A DNA stretch of 64,000 nt from 58-81 sp012729145 (GCA_040770625.1 JAXGIW010000006.1:1-64000), one strand, 5' to 3'; counted from the first letter of the stretch, positions 31,737 to 41,491 are shown. Made by a program: numbers and translations. The notes: a model not told the origin generated them from the letters alone.

Positions 31737-34042
31737 AGGAAGAGAAGAGGATTATCAGCGAAGTGGTGGGGCTGGAGGGATCGATGAAAGCCGATCCTGG
31801 TGAGACCAAAGCCCTGCGTCTGTTGAGGGACAGTTTCGTCGGTCGTTTCCCCGAGGAGTCGAGGGTAATGTCCGTCAAGATGGCCTGGCACGAGTTCTGG
31901 GGCAAGGCTTCCCGGTACCTTAGCAGGGATGACCTGGTCCGATGCGGGGAGGCCGTTGTCTTTGCCTCCGAATCCCATGGGAACCAGACCAGGCTGACAG
32001 GGGACCCCTATATCATTCACTCCATAGGCGTTGCCTCGGTGCTGGCCGACATGGAGCTGGACACAGACACCCTGGTGGCTGCCCTCCTGCACGACGTCCT
32101 TGAGGACACCGATGCTGGCCAGGAGGTGATCAGGGAGAAGTTCAGCGAGTCCGTCCTGGTGCTTGTCGACGGGGTTACCAAGCTGGGCAAGCTTCCATTC
32201 AAGTCCTTCGAGGACTACCAGGCGGAGAACCTCAGGAAGATGTTCCTTGTCATGGCCAAGGACATCAGGGTGGTGCTGATAAAGCTGGCAGACAGGCTTC
32301 ATAACATGAGAACCATCCAGGCCCTCAGGAGGGACAAGCAGGTCAGGATAGCCAGGGAGACCCTGGAGATCTATGCCCCTCTAGCCCACAGGCTGGGTAT
32401 CTACCAGATGAAAAGGGACCTGGAGGACCTCTCCTTCAAGGTCATCGACCCGGAGGCCTTCTTTGATATAAGAAGAAGGGTCAAGAAGAAGCTCCCCGAG
32501 AGAGAGGAGATCATAAAGCAGGCCATCAGCATCCTGAAGAGACGTTTCGAAGAGGAGCACATCGCCGCCTTCATTACCGGCAGGGCAAAGCACTTCTACA
32601 GCATCTACGAGAAGATGCGAAGAAAGAACATATCCCTGGAGGAGCTCTTCGACCTCCTGGCTCTCAGGATCACCGTGAAGGATGTGGCGGAGTGCTACAG
32701 CGCCCTGGGCATAGTCCATACCATATGGAAACCCCTCCCGGGGCAGTTCGACGACTACATAGCAAACCCCAAGAGCAACCTCTACCAGTCCCTTCACACA
32801 GCTGTGCTGGGTCCCAGCGGGGAGCCTCTGGAGATACAGATCAGGACCAGCGAAATGCACTGGATAGCCGAGTACGGGATCGCGGCCCACTGGAGGTACA
32901 AGGAGAAGAGGCACAAGATCGACAAGCTTGACGAAAGGCTCTCCTGGATCAGGCAGGCCCTCGAGTCCCAGTCCGAAGGGAGCGAGGCATCGGACTTCAT
33001 GGAGCACGTCAAGGCTGACGTTCTCTCCACGGACGTCTTCGTCTTCACCCCCAAGGGGGACGTTCTCTCCCTTCCAGGGGGAGCTACCCCGATAGACTTC
33101 GCTTATGCGATCCACACCGAGATCGGTCACAAGTTCGTGGGGGCCATGGTGAACAACCGGATAGTCCCCATTGACTACCAGATACAGAACGGGGACATAA
33201 TCAAGGTCCTCACCTCCCCCCAGGGGCACCCGTCCAGGGACTGGATGAAGGTGGCCCGGAGCAGCAAGGCCAGGAGCAAGATAAAGTCATGGTTGCGCCA
33301 GGCCGAAAAGACAGAAAGAGAGGAGAGGCTCGAAAAGGGCAGGGAGCTGCTTCTTCGTGAGGTCCAGCGCCGGGACGGCGGCAAGAGAGAGGAGATCCAC
33401 CTTTCGGGCTCTATCCTGAAGAAGATCGCCAGCGACCTGGGGTATGGGCATGGGGACGACCTTCTCGCGGCCATTGGAGGGGGAGGCCAGGGGGCTTCTT
33501 CGGTGGTCTCCAGGTATCTGGAGATCGAGAGCGCCCAGGCCCAGCCCGGGCAGGAGCAGGAGATAGAGGAGGCAGGAGAGGAGGTCGCAACACCCAAGCG
33601 GGAGCTCGACACGGAGATCGTGGTTGAGGGCAACCGCGGGGTGATGGTGTCCCTCGCCAACTGCTGCAAGCCCGTCCCTGGCGACGATATCGTCGGGTAT
33701 GTAACGAAGACCAGGGGTATAACGATCCACAGGATCGACTGTCCGAATGTCACCGATCACCCCGAGGAGCGGAAGGTTGAAGTATACTGGGGCGATCTGC
33801 GTTCTTCCCGGTACCAGGCACGACTGAAACTTGAGGGAGCCGACAGGCCGGGTCTGTTCGCGGAAGTCGCCCAGGCCATAACCGGGCTTGAGAGCTCCAT
33901 AACACAGGTAAGGGCTTTCGTGGCCGGTAGCGACAGGGGCCGGATGATAATCGATCTCCAGGTCAGGGACCTGGAGCACCTCTACAGGGTCATTGCGAAG
34001 CTCAATTCCATCAGGGGGGTCATCGAAGTTCTCAGGGGGTGA
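31724..34042 (+). CDS. rel: RelA/SpoT-family (p)ppGpp synthetase/hydrolase
   Basis: A 772-residue long RSH protein controlling the stringent response. The hydrolase HD domain looks intact (H99, H123-D124, E127-D128). The synthetase domain has RAKHFYSIYEKM and NLYQSLHT. A TGS domain (DVFVFTPKGDVLSLPGGATP), a CC-containing zinc-finger region (NCCKPVPGDDIVGYVT) and a C-terminal ACT domain follow. The synthetase motif is QFDD (341-344), closer to the EFDD of monofunctional RelA than the RFKD usual in bifunctional Rel. As the only RSH seen here, it is most likely bifunctional. Confidence 0.95.
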   Translation: MRSLKEEKRIISEVVGLEGSMKADPGETKALRLLRDSFVGRFPEESRVMSVKMAWHEFWGKASRYLSRDDLVRCGEAVVFASESHGNQTRLTGDPYIIHSIGVASVLADMELDTDTLVAALLHDVLEDTDAGQEVIREKFSESVLVLVDGVTKLGKLPFKSFEDYQAENLRKMFLVMAKDIRVVLIKLADRLHNMRTIQALRRDKQVRIARETLEIYAPLAHRLGIYQMKRDLEDLSFKVIDPEAFFDIRRRVKKKLPEREEIIKQAISILKRRFEEEHIAAFITGRAKHFYSIYEKMRRKNISLEELFDLLALRITVKDVAECYSALGIVHTIWKPLPGQFDDYIANPKSNLYQSLHTAVLGPSGEPLEIQIRTSEMHWIAEYGIAAHWRYKEKRHKIDKLDERLSWIRQALESQSEGSEASDFMEHVKADVLSTDVFVFTPKGDVLSLPGGATPIDFAYAIHTEIGHKFVGAMVNNRIVPIDYQIQNGDIIKVLTSPQGHPSRDWMKVARSSKARSKIKSWLRQAEKTEREERLEKGRELLLREVQRRDGGKREEIHLSGSILKKIASDLGYGHGDDLLAAIGGGGQGASSVVSRYLEIESAQAQPGQEQEIEEAGEEVATPKRELDTEIVVEGNRGVMVSLANCCKPVPGDDIVGYVTKTRGITIHRIDCPNVTDHPEERKVEVYWGDLRSSRYQARLKLEGADRPGLFAEVAQAITGLESSITQVRAFVAGSDRGRMIIDLQVRDLEHLYRVIAKLNSIRGVIEVLRG

Positions 34043-34050
34043 GGGTCCCG

Positions 34051-34500
34051 ATGCGCGCGGTTGTTCAGAGAGTCGCCAGGGCGAAGGTCCTGACGGATAA
34101 TAAGGTGGTCGGTTCCATTGGGAAGGGCCTTTGCGTCTTCCTGGGCGTGGCCCCGGAGGACGGCGAGAGGGAAGTGGAGTGGATGGCGGAGAAGATCACG
34201 AACCTGAGGATATTCGAGGATCTCTCAGGCAAGATGAATCTGTCCCTGGTCGACGAGGGTGGAGCCATGCTGGTGGTCTCCCAGTTCACCCTCTACGGGG
34301 ACTGCCGCAAGGGGAGGCGGCCCTCATTTGCTTCGGCCTGCGAGCCTGAAAAGGCAAACAGGGTATACGAGAAGTTCATCAGGTCCGTATCATCCAGGGG
34401 TGTCCCCGTCGAGAGCGGGGTATTCCAGGCCTTCATGCAGGTCGAGATCTGCAATGACGGGCCCGCAACACTTATCATCGATACTTCGGGGGGTTGCTGA
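34051..34500 (+). CDS. dtd: D-aminoacyl-tRNA deacylase
   Basis: Removes D-amino acids or misplaced glycine from tRNA. The 149 residues begin with the family signature MRAVVQRVARAKV and include the active-site SQFTLYGDCRKGRRPSF loop; the usual GPVT-type motif appears as DGPATLIIDT. A GTG at 34039 overlaps the rel stop and is in frame, but family alignment places the start at ATG 34051. It is often adjacent to rel, as here. Confidence 0.95.
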   Translation: MRAVVQRVARAKVLTDNKVVGSIGKGLCVFLGVAPEDGEREVEWMAEKITNLRIFEDLSGKMNLSLVDEGGAMLVVSQFTLYGDCRKGRRPSFASACEPEKANRVYEKFIRSVSSRGVPVESGVFQAFMQVEICNDGPATLIIDTSGGC

Positions 34501-35141
34501 TGCTGCTGGAGAGATTCCCGCTTGGGCCTCTGTGGACCAACGGATACCTGGTCTGGGACGACCAGGGAAAGGGTTTTTTCGTCGATCCGGGAGGTGATCC
34601 CCGGGAAGTTCTTGTCGAGATCGACAGGAAGAGTATCGACCTGGAGTTCATCCTCCTCACTCATGGCCACGCGGACCATATCGGCGGCCTGGGTCTCATC
34701 CGTACCAGGGCCCGGCAGGGTGTCATGGTCCATGAGGATGATGCCATGATGCTTTCTCGGCCGGAGTCGAACCTTTCGGCCTTCGTCGGTAACGATATCG
34801 AACTTGCGCCGGCGGAGAAACTGCTCAGGGATGGTGACGTGGTCCGGGCAGGCCGTCTGACGGTGATGGTCATCCACACACCGGGGCATACCATGGGCAG
34901 CTCCTGTTTCCTGGTCGGGGAGGAGGGGGATGACCCGGTCCTCCTCTCCGGGGACACACTCTTCGCAAGGAGCGTGGGCAGGACGGACCTCCCCGGTGGT
35001 GACGAGAGGGTGCTTCTGGCCTCGCTGGAAAAACTGTCGTCGCTCTCCGATGAAACGAGGGTGCTCCCTGGGCACGGGCCGGAGACGACCATAGGTGAGG
35101 AGAGAAAGCACAACCCCTTCTGGCCGGGGGGATCCATGTGA
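34500..35141 (+). CDS. MBL-fold metallohydrolase (glyoxalase II-like)
   Basis: A 213-residue metallo-beta-lactamase-fold hydrolase. Metal ligands are visible as THGHADHIGG, HTPGHTMGS, LLSGDTLF and a final LPGHGPETTIGEE, the YcbL/GloB-type pattern. The DTLFARSVGRTDLPGGD stretch resembles the YcbL group that follows dtd in many genomes. The start ATG overlaps the dtd stop as TGATG; a TTG two codons upstream is possible. The substrate is not known; thioester hydrolysis is the usual guess. Confidence 0.85.
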   Translation: MLLERFPLGPLWTNGYLVWDDQGKGFFVDPGGDPREVLVEIDRKSIDLEFILLTHGHADHIGGLGLIRTRARQGVMVHEDDAMMLSRPESNLSAFVGNDIELAPAEKLLRDGDVVRAGRLTVMVIHTPGHTMGSSCFLVGEEGDDPVLLSGDTLFARSVGRTDLPGGDERVLLASLEKLSSLSDETRVLPGHGPETTIGEERKHNPFWPGGSM

Positions 35142-35842
35142 GGCTGGCCTTTTCCTCCCGAACGGAGCTTCCCAGGGAGAGGATAGAGCGACTAGGGCCG
35201 CAGGTCCTTTCTCTGGCGGAGATCATAGCGATACTCCTGAGAACCGGCGACAGGGGCAAGAATGTTCTGGACCTGGCCTCTTCACTGGTGGAGGAGTTCG
35301 GAGGCCTTCAGGGGCTTTCCAGGACCTCCTTCCGGGAGTTCATGGAGATAGGGGGGCTGGGGAGGGCCAAGGCGGCCTCGCTTGTAGCGGCCCTGGAGCT
35401 CGCCAGGAGACTTTATGCAGAGGAGAAGGCCGCAGAAGAGGGCGACCCCCGGGAGTCTTTCCGTTCACGTCTTGCCCGCTGGAGCGCCAACCTTGCCGAC
35501 GAACCCAGGGAGTTCATTGTTGCGGTCTTCACCGACCGCAGAGGCAAGGTTATCGAGGATGACATGATATCCTGGGGCGGCCTGGACGGGGCCGTCCTGG
35601 ACCTGAAGTTCCTCCTCAGGAGGGCCGTCCGCCTTGATGCACAGGGAGTGCTTTTGCTTCATAATCATCCTGACGGAAGCCTTAATGCCAGTGTCGAGGA
35701 CAGACTGCTGACTGAGCACGTGGAGAGGAAACTGGAGGCACTGGGGATGGATTTTCTGGGGCATTTCATTACCGCCGGGGGCGGGTTGGCTGAAGTGCGG
35801 GGCCGGCCCACAGAAGGCGGCCGATCTTGCGAAAGTTGGTGA
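35138..35842 (+). CDS. radC: RadC-family JAB-domain protein
   Basis: A 234-residue RadC homologue with an N-terminal helix-hairpin-helix-like region (LSRTSFREFMEIGGLGRAKAASLVAALELAR) and a C-terminal JAB1/MPN metalloprotease-like domain with the metal motif HNHPDGSLNASVED. The name reflects an old repair claim; the biochemical role is uncertain. GTG start overlaps the previous stop. It precedes mreB by 7 bp, a pairing conserved in many bacteria. Confidence 0.92.
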   Translation: MRLAFSSRTELPRERIERLGPQVLSLAEIIAILLRTGDRGKNVLDLASSLVEEFGGLQGLSRTSFREFMEIGGLGRAKAASLVAALELARRLYAEEKAAEEGDPRESFRSRLARWSANLADEPREFIVAVFTDRRGKVIEDDMISWGGLDGAVLDLKFLLRRAVRLDAQGVLLLHNHPDGSLNASVEDRLLTEHVERKLEALGMDFLGHFITAGGGLAEVRGRPTEGGRSCESW

Positions 35843-35849
35843 GGTAGAA

Positions 35850-36905
35850 GTGTTCGGTTCGATCTCCGGTATTTTCGGCAAGGACATTGGCATCGACCTT
35901 GGAACGGCCAACATCGTAGTCTACGTCAAGGACAAGGGCGTGGTCATTGACGAACCCTCGATAATAGCCTATCGCAAGGCCAACAGGCGGAGCGCCAAGG
36001 AGATAATAGCCTACGGGGGGGAGGCCAAGGCCATGGCCGGCAAGACCCCTGTCGGGGTTGAGACGGTACGTCCCCTCCAGAACGGCGTGATCGCTGATTT
36101 TGACATGACCGGGGCACTGATCAGGCACTTCCTCTCGGAGGCCAACAACGGGATCCGTCCCATGGGACATCCAAGGGTCATCATCTGTGCCCCCGTGGAG
36201 ATCACGGAGGTGGAGCGCAAGGCCTTCATAGATGCGACCCTTGACGGAGGCGCCCGGGAGGCCTACGTCGTCGAGGAACCAGTGGCGGCGGCCATCGGCG
36301 TGGGGCTCCCCATAGACGAACCCCGCGGGAACATGATCGTTGATGTGGGCGGCGGTACCAGTGAAGTGGCGGTCCTCTCCCTGAGCGGGGTGGTTGTGAG
36401 CAACTCCCTCAGGGTGGCCGGAGACGAGATGGACAACGCCCTTATCAACATGATGAGGCAGAACTACACCCTTTCGATCGGCTCCGCGACCGCCGAAGAG
36501 CTGAAGAACACAATAGGTTCGGCAATGCCGATGAACTCCGAGAAGGAGTTCGAGGTAAGGGGCAGGAACCTTAAGGACGGGCTCCCGAGAGGGATCAGGA
36601 TCTCCAGCACCGAGGTCCGAGAGGCCCTGAACCCTGTAATTACTCAGATCGTGGAGATGGTCAGGGAGACAATGGAGCGGACCCCGCCGGAACTGGCGAG
36701 GGACATAGCCGACCAGGGGCTGGTCCTTACAGGCGGCGTCGCCCTTCTGGAGGGATTTGACAGGAGGATCTCCCAGGACCTGAACGTCCCTGTAATAACG
36801 GCCGAGAGACCACTCTTCTCGGTGGCAGATGGAATTGGGAAACTGTTGGACCAGTTTGATTTCATGAAGAAGGTCCTCGTATCGGTGGGCCACGGGGTCC
36901 GGTGA
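35850..36905 (+). CDS. mreB: Rod-shape-determining protein MreB
   Basis: Bacterial actin that guides lateral wall synthesis. The 351 residues have phosphate-1 motif DIGIDLGTANIVVYV (11-25), phosphate-2 IVDVGGGTSEVAV and adenosine motif LTGGVALLEGFD. GTG start. It heads mreBCD and implies a rod or curved-rod cell. A 374-residue open frame on the other strand (35769-36893) is a shadow. Confidence 0.97.
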   Translation: MFGSISGIFGKDIGIDLGTANIVVYVKDKGVVIDEPSIIAYRKANRRSAKEIIAYGGEAKAMAGKTPVGVETVRPLQNGVIADFDMTGALIRHFLSEANNGIRPMGHPRVIICAPVEITEVERKAFIDATLDGGAREAYVVEEPVAAAIGVGLPIDEPRGNMIVDVGGGTSEVAVLSLSGVVVSNSLRVAGDEMDNALINMMRQNYTLSIGSATAEELKNTIGSAMPMNSEKEFEVRGRNLKDGLPRGIRISSTEVREALNPVITQIVEMVRETMERTPPELARDIADQGLVLTGGVALLEGFDRRISQDLNVPVITAERPLFSVADGIGKLLDQFDFMKKVLVSVGHGVR

Positions 36906-36960
36906 CGCCTCCGCGGCCGTTCCTGATGGACAGGGATCTTTCCAGAACAGGGGTGTCGGA

Positions 36961-37737
36961 TTGCTTAAGGGAGTGACTTCGGCATGGCTTCACGGCCTGG
37001 CTGCAACTTCGATAGCATTGCTCTTTCTTGCCGTATCTCCCGGGTCACCTGTGGTCGACAGGGCGGTGGAAGTGACGGCCGTCGTCCTGGAACTGCCTGA
37101 ACGGCCCGCCCTCTGGGCCCGTCATATGGTCTCCGAAGGCGCTTCCTGGGTCGGTGGCGTGAGAAGGCTTCAGGGAAGGGTACGATCCCTGGAACTCGAG
37201 AACGCCCGGCTGCGAGCCACCCTGGAGGAGAGGTCCGAGCTAAGGGTCACATCGGGATCGGGGCTCGTCCCTGCCCGGATCGACATCAGACCGCCTGCTC
37301 TCTGGTGGAACGAGGTACGGATCGACAAGGGCTCCCGGGACGGTATCGAGGAGGGGATGCCTGCCCTCCAGAGGGGTTTTCTGGTGGGGAGGGTCTCAAG
37401 GGTCTTTCCCGACCACTCCTGGGTGGATATTCTGACCTCTACGCATCTTTATGTACCGGTGGTCATAGATGAGACCAGGGACCTGGGGGTCCTGGCCGGT
37501 AACGGAAAAGGAGAGATAGACCTCCTTTACATTCCCGAGTACAAGGTCCTCCGTCCGGGTATGCGCATAAGCACCGCTTTGGTCAGCGATATACTTCCCG
37601 CAGGGATACCTGTGGGAGAGATATCCGAAAAGGAACCCGACATCGAGGGTGGATTCAGGGTATACCATGTCTCTCCAGGCGCCGATATCTCGGTTATGGA
37701 CTCCCTCCTCATCATGACCGGGGAGGGAAGGCCCTGA
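36961..37737 (+). CDS. mreC: Rod-shape-determining protein MreC
   Basis: A bitopic membrane protein linking MreB to PBP2 and RodA. The 258 residues start with a membrane helix (about 8-26), then a coiled coil (GGVRRLQGRVRSLELENARLRATLEE), then the two-barrel periplasmic MreC domain (IDKGSRDGIEEGMPAL). TTG start with a weak ribosome-binding site. Confidence 0.93.
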   Translation: MLKGVTSAWLHGLAATSIALLFLAVSPGSPVVDRAVEVTAVVLELPERPALWARHMVSEGASWVGGVRRLQGRVRSLELENARLRATLEERSELRVTSGSGLVPARIDIRPPALWWNEVRIDKGSRDGIEEGMPALQRGFLVGRVSRVFPDHSWVDILTSTHLYVPVVIDETRDLGVLAGNGKGEIDLLYIPEYKVLRPGMRISTALVSDILPAGIPVGEISEKEPDIEGGFRVYHVSPGADISVMDSLLIMTGEGRP

Positions 37738-37738
37738 C

Positions 37739-38206
37739 ATGGTCCCCGTTATCTTTTCCTGGTACGTTCAGGACCTTTTCCAGGTGCTTCTTTCGGGGAA
37801 GTTCCTTGTCCCCGATATCTTCCTGGTCTTTTTGATCTACAGGATGACCAGAGAGCCCAAAGATGTTCTTTCGGTGGTCTGGCCGGCTTTTGTGGGCGGT
37901 TTCCTGTGGGACCTGAGATGGACTGCTCTTCCCGGACTTACCGCCGCTATCTATTCGCTTATCGCGGGAGTCTGCGTGGTGGTCTGGAACCAGGTGCCCG
38001 ACTCGGGGAGGAATGCCAGGCTTTTCCTGGTCCTGGCGCTTTCGGCACAGATCCTTGCCGGTCTCGTCCGGTTCATCTCCTGGGGGTCCTCCAGGGGAGC
38101 CCTCGTCGAGGCTTTGGCCTTCCAGCAATTCTCGGCCCTTCCGGTGGTAATTGTGGCGGCCCTCGTGGTGGCAGCTGGAGTGGACAAGGATAATGTCAAG
38201 CGATAG
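37739..38206 (+). CDS. mreD: Rod-shape-determining protein MreD
   Basis: A 155-residue protein with about five membrane helices and the short polar loops of MreD (for example FLVFLIYRMTREPKDV and FVGGFLWDLRW). Sequence is weakly conserved, so the call rests on topology, size and its place between mreC and mrdA. It starts 1 bp after the mreC stop and overlaps mrdA by 14 bp. Confidence 0.88.
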   Translation: MVPVIFSWYVQDLFQVLLSGKFLVPDIFLVFLIYRMTREPKDVLSVVWPAFVGGFLWDLRWTALPGLTAAIYSLIAGVCVVVWNQVPDSGRNARLFLVLALSAQILAGLVRFISWGSSRGALVEALAFQQFSALPVVIVAALVVAAGVDKDNVKR

Positions 38207-39920
38207 GATCTCCCTCCCTACCAGGCTCAACGTATGGAGGGCCATTATAATGGTCTCCCTGGTGGTCCTGGTTGTGGCCCTTTTCAGGCTCCAGGTCCTC
38301 CAGTCCGACCTCTACGTCAACCTTGCCGCCAGGAACAGGCTTCGGCTCGTCAGGATGCCTCCCGCCAGGGGGAGGATACTTGACGTCAACGGGACTGTTC
38401 TTGCCACCAATGTCCAGACCTTCGACCTGATGGTCTACCCCCTGGACCTGCAGGACAAGGAAACTGCCGAGGAGGTCAGCCGTTTCCTCAAGGCCAGGGG
38501 TATCCCCCTGGAAGTGGAACAGATGCTCGAGAGGGTCAGGAAGGAGTTCACCGTACCTTACAGGGCGGTTACCCTTCTTCCCGATCTCACTCTTGCCCAG
38601 CTTTCATCGCTGGTGAGCGACCCGGACTTTCCGAGACAGCTCTTCCCCGTTCCTGTCTGGAGGAGGGTCTACCCGGCGGGTCCCCTGGTGGCCCATGTCC
38701 TTGGGTACGTCGGAGAGGTGACCAGGGAGGAACTTGAGAGGTTTTCTCCCGGTGACTACCGTGGAGGGGACCATGTAGGCAAGGGCGGGGTCGAGGAGTT
38801 CTACGAGAGTGTTCTAAGGGGTACCCCCGGCCAGGAGGCAATAGAGGTGGATGCCAGGGGGCGTAAGGTCAAACGGGTGGGCTTCATAGAACCCGGACAG
38901 GGAGAGGACCTGGAACTTGCCCTCGATCTCGGAGCCCAGAGGCTTGCCTCGGAGCTTATGGCAGGCAGGGTGGGGGCGGTCTTCGCCATGGACGTCCATA
39001 ACGGGAACGTGAAGGTCCTCTTCTCGTCCCCGAACTTCGACGCCAACCCGCTTGCCTGGGGGATCTCCTCGAGAGAGTGGAATGAACTGATGAGGGATCC
39101 CGTAAGGCCGATGCTTAACAGGGTGATCGCCGGCACGTACCCCCCAGCTTCGACTTTCAAGGTGGTGCCCGCCTTCGCTGCCCTGGCGGAGAATGCAGTG
39201 ACCAGAAGAACGACCTTCACCTGCACGGGCGGCATGAGGGTGGGGAACAGATTCTTCCGGTGCTGGAAGAGGGATGGGGGGCACGGTCCCGTTAACGTTG
39301 TGAAGGGGCTCCGTGATTCTTGCGACGTTTTCTTCTACCAGGCCGGCCTGAGGACGGGAATAGACGCCCTGGTCAAATGGGGTGCGGTATTCGGGGTAGG
39401 CGAGCCTACGGGCATAGACCTGCCAGGCGAGGCAAGGGGCAACATTGCCGGGCCCGCCTGGAAACTGGAGCGTTTCAGGGAGAGATGGTACCCCGGGGAT
39501 ACAGCCAACTACTCCATAGGACAGGGTTTTCTCCTCCTTACTCCGATCCAGCTGGCGAGGATCTACGCTGCCATCGCGAACGGCGGCAAGCTCGTGACGC
39601 CGAGACTGCTAAAGGGGGCCAAGACCTCGGTATCTCTGCAGCTGCCAGAGGGACCCCTTGCTATCGTGAAAGAGGGCATTGAGGAGGTCGTTCTCCGTGG
39701 TACAGGGCGCAGGGCCGGACAGTACGGCGTCTCCGTTGCAGGAAAAACAGGCACCGCCGAGAACCCTCACGGTGACGACCATGCCTGGTTCGTGGGGTAC
39801 GCCCCGGTCGAGAACCCCAGGTACGTAGCGGTTGCCCTTGTCGAGGCGGGGCTTCACGGAAGTTCGGCGGCGGGACCCGTGGTGGGCGAACTCCTCGGCT
39901 ATCTCTGCAGATTCGACTGA
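38193..39920 (+). CDS. mrdA: Penicillin-binding protein 2 (elongation transpeptidase)
   Basis: The elongasome transpeptidase. The 575 residues have one N-terminal membrane helix (about 15-33), the PBP dimerisation domain beginning RGRILDVNGTVLATN, and a transpeptidase domain with the nucleophile S320 in ASTFK, the SxN-region motif NYSIGQG and the KTG triad in VAGKTGTAE. An upstream ATG at 38151 is in frame but would extend far into mreD; ATG 38193 is preferred. It follows mreD and is completed by rodA after the min genes. Confidence 0.95.
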   Translation: MSSDRISLPTRLNVWRAIIMVSLVVLVVALFRLQVLQSDLYVNLAARNRLRLVRMPPARGRILDVNGTVLATNVQTFDLMVYPLDLQDKETAEEVSRFLKARGIPLEVEQMLERVRKEFTVPYRAVTLLPDLTLAQLSSLVSDPDFPRQLFPVPVWRRVYPAGPLVAHVLGYVGEVTREELERFSPGDYRGGDHVGKGGVEEFYESVLRGTPGQEAIEVDARGRKVKRVGFIEPGQGEDLELALDLGAQRLASELMAGRVGAVFAMDVHNGNVKVLFSSPNFDANPLAWGISSREWNELMRDPVRPMLNRVIAGTYPPASTFKVVPAFAALAENAVTRRTTFTCTGGMRVGNRFFRCWKRDGGHGPVNVVKGLRDSCDVFFYQAGLRTGIDALVKWGAVFGVGEPTGIDLPGEARGNIAGPAWKLERFRERWYPGDTANYSIGQGFLLLTPIQLARIYAAIANGGKLVTPRLLKGAKTSVSLQLPEGPLAIVKEGIEEVVLRGTGRRAGQYGVSVAGKTGTAENPHGDDHAWFVGYAPVENPRYVAVALVEAGLHGSSAAGPVVGELLGYLCRFD

Positions 39921-39944
39921 CCCGAAAGGGGGACCTGATAGATA

Positions 39945-40625
39945 ATGGCCATCAAGGGTGGGAAGGAAGATCTTGAGCTTAGAGGGGAGGGCGGGCACGT
40001 AAGACTGATCATCCCCCAGCGATTGAGAGGGAAGGATCTCCGTCTGGAGTCCAGAGGTTTTCTCGAGAAGGCCTCCGGCATCCTCAAGGATGCTTCAGTT
40101 GTAGTGGACCTGAAGGGGAGTGGATGGGACAGGGGTGATATCCTGTCCATAGTAGAGTCTATCCTGTTGCCCGTCGGTGCGTCGGTCCTCTCCTGGTCCC
40201 CGGAGGAGGAAGATGTCAGGTCCTGGATGAAAAGAGAAGGTTTTGCCCTTTACCTTTCCGGCACTGAGGAAAAGGCCAGGATGCAACCCCGCCCCCTGGT
40301 GGAGAGCCTCGTGATAGACGAATCCCTCAGGTCCGGGAGGAAGATCGATCACGACGGCGACATAATGATCCTCGGGAACGTCAACGAAGGAGCCGAAGTG
40401 TTCGCCGGCAGGTCTGTGGTCGTTGTCGGGCGCCTCCGCGGACTTGCCCACGCGGGGTTGACCGGCCCCGAGGAGGCCTTTATCGTTAGTGGACAGTTCG
40501 AGGCCAGCCAGGTGAGGATCGGGGACAGGATAAGCTACATGGATGAGCATTGCGCCTGGTGGGGGAAGACCGTCAGCATGAAGGTTGTCGGCGGATCTAT
40601 AGTTGTCAGGGAGATAGTACCGTGA
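39945..40625 (+). CDS. minC: Septum-site-determining protein MinC
   Basis: FtsZ antagonist that blocks polar division. The 226 residues have an N-terminal FtsZ-inhibiting domain and a C-terminal beta-helix with the MinC hallmark SLRSGRKIDHDGDIMILGNVNEGAEV followed by VVVVGRLRGLAHAG. It is adjacent to minD, with its stop overlapping an upstream GTG of minD. Confidence 0.95.
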   Translation: MAIKGGKEDLELRGEGGHVRLIIPQRLRGKDLRLESRGFLEKASGILKDASVVVDLKGSGWDRGDILSIVESILLPVGASVLSWSPEEEDVRSWMKREGFALYLSGTEEKARMQPRPLVESLVIDESLRSGRKIDHDGDIMILGNVNEGAEVFAGRSVVVVGRLRGLAHAGLTGPEEAFIVSGQFEASQVRIGDRISYMDEHCAWWGKTVSMKVVGGSIVVREIVP

Positions 40626-40672
40626 GCGGCAAGGGAAAAGTCGGCCCATCGGCTGAAATGGAGGAATCTAGC

Positions 40673-41488
40673 ATGGAAACCCGGATCATCGTAGTTACTT
40701 CTGGTAAGGGGGGAGTTGGCAAGACCACTGTCACGGCCAACCTCTCCGCCCGCCTCGCCATGGAGGGCTTCAAGGTCGTTGCCATTGATGCCGATATCGG
40801 TCTGCGGAACCTTGACGTCGTTATGGGTCTTGAGAACAGGATCGTCTTCAACATGATCGACGTCATCGAGGGTGCGTGCAAGCTCCCGCAGGCCCTGGTG
40901 AGGGACAAGCGCGTGGAGAACCTCTATCTTCTCCCAGCTGCCCAGACCAGGACCAAGGATGCCGTTACGTCGGACCAGATGAAGGAACTCTGCGACTCCC
41001 TGAGGGGCGAGTTCGATTTCGTCCTCGTCGACAGCCCGGCCGGGATAGAGTCTGGTTTCCGGAACGCCGCCGCGGGAGCCGACGAGGCCCTGGTGGTCGC
41101 GACACCAGAGGTGTCCTCTGTGCGGGATGCCGACAGGATCATCGGGCTACTGGAGTCTTTCGGCAAGACTTCCATCAACCTCATCGTGAACCGGGTAAGG
41201 CCCGAGATGGTCAGGAGCGGGAAGATGCTCGGGGTCTCGGACGTGATGGAGATCCTCGCCATTGACCTGATAGGCATAGTACCAGAGGATGACAGCGTCG
41301 TCGTTTCGACCAACAAGGGAGAGCCCCTGGCCATGACCAACGTCTCTCCCGCTTCGAGGGCCTTCGAGAAGATCGCCGGAAGGATCATGGGGAAGGACAT
41401 CCCACTCCAGGACATCGACGACCTGGAAGAGAAGGGTTTTTTGGTCAACTTCAGAAAGCTGTTCGGACGTCGCGGAGGGAGGAGTTAG
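40673..41488 (+). CDS. minD: Septum-site-determining protein MinD
   Basis: Membrane-associated ATPase that recruits MinC. The 271 residues start METRIIVVTSGKGGVGKTT with the deviant Walker A at about 10-17 and end in an amphipathic helix (LEEKGFLVNFRKLFGRR) that binds membrane. Two upstream starts are in frame (GTG 40622, overlapping minC; ATG 40658), but GGAGG before 40673 and family length favour this one. The 17-residue extension from GTG remains possible. Confidence 0.95.
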   Translation: METRIIVVTSGKGGVGKTTVTANLSARLAMEGFKVVAIDADIGLRNLDVVMGLENRIVFNMIDVIEGACKLPQALVRDKRVENLYLLPAAQTRTKDAVTSDQMKELCDSLRGEFDFVLVDSPAGIESGFRNAAAGADEALVVATPEVSSVRDADRIIGLLESFGKTSINLIVNRVRPEMVRSGKMLGVSDVMEILAIDLIGIVPEDDSVVVSTNKGEPLAMTNVSPASRAFEKIAGRIMGKDIPLQDIDDLEEKGFLVNFRKLFGRRGGRS

Positions 41489-41491
41489 ATC

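Noticed and set aside
35769..36893. 374-codon minus-strand frame opposite mreB
   Set aside because: Shadow of mreB codon bias; no domain and no ribosome-binding site.
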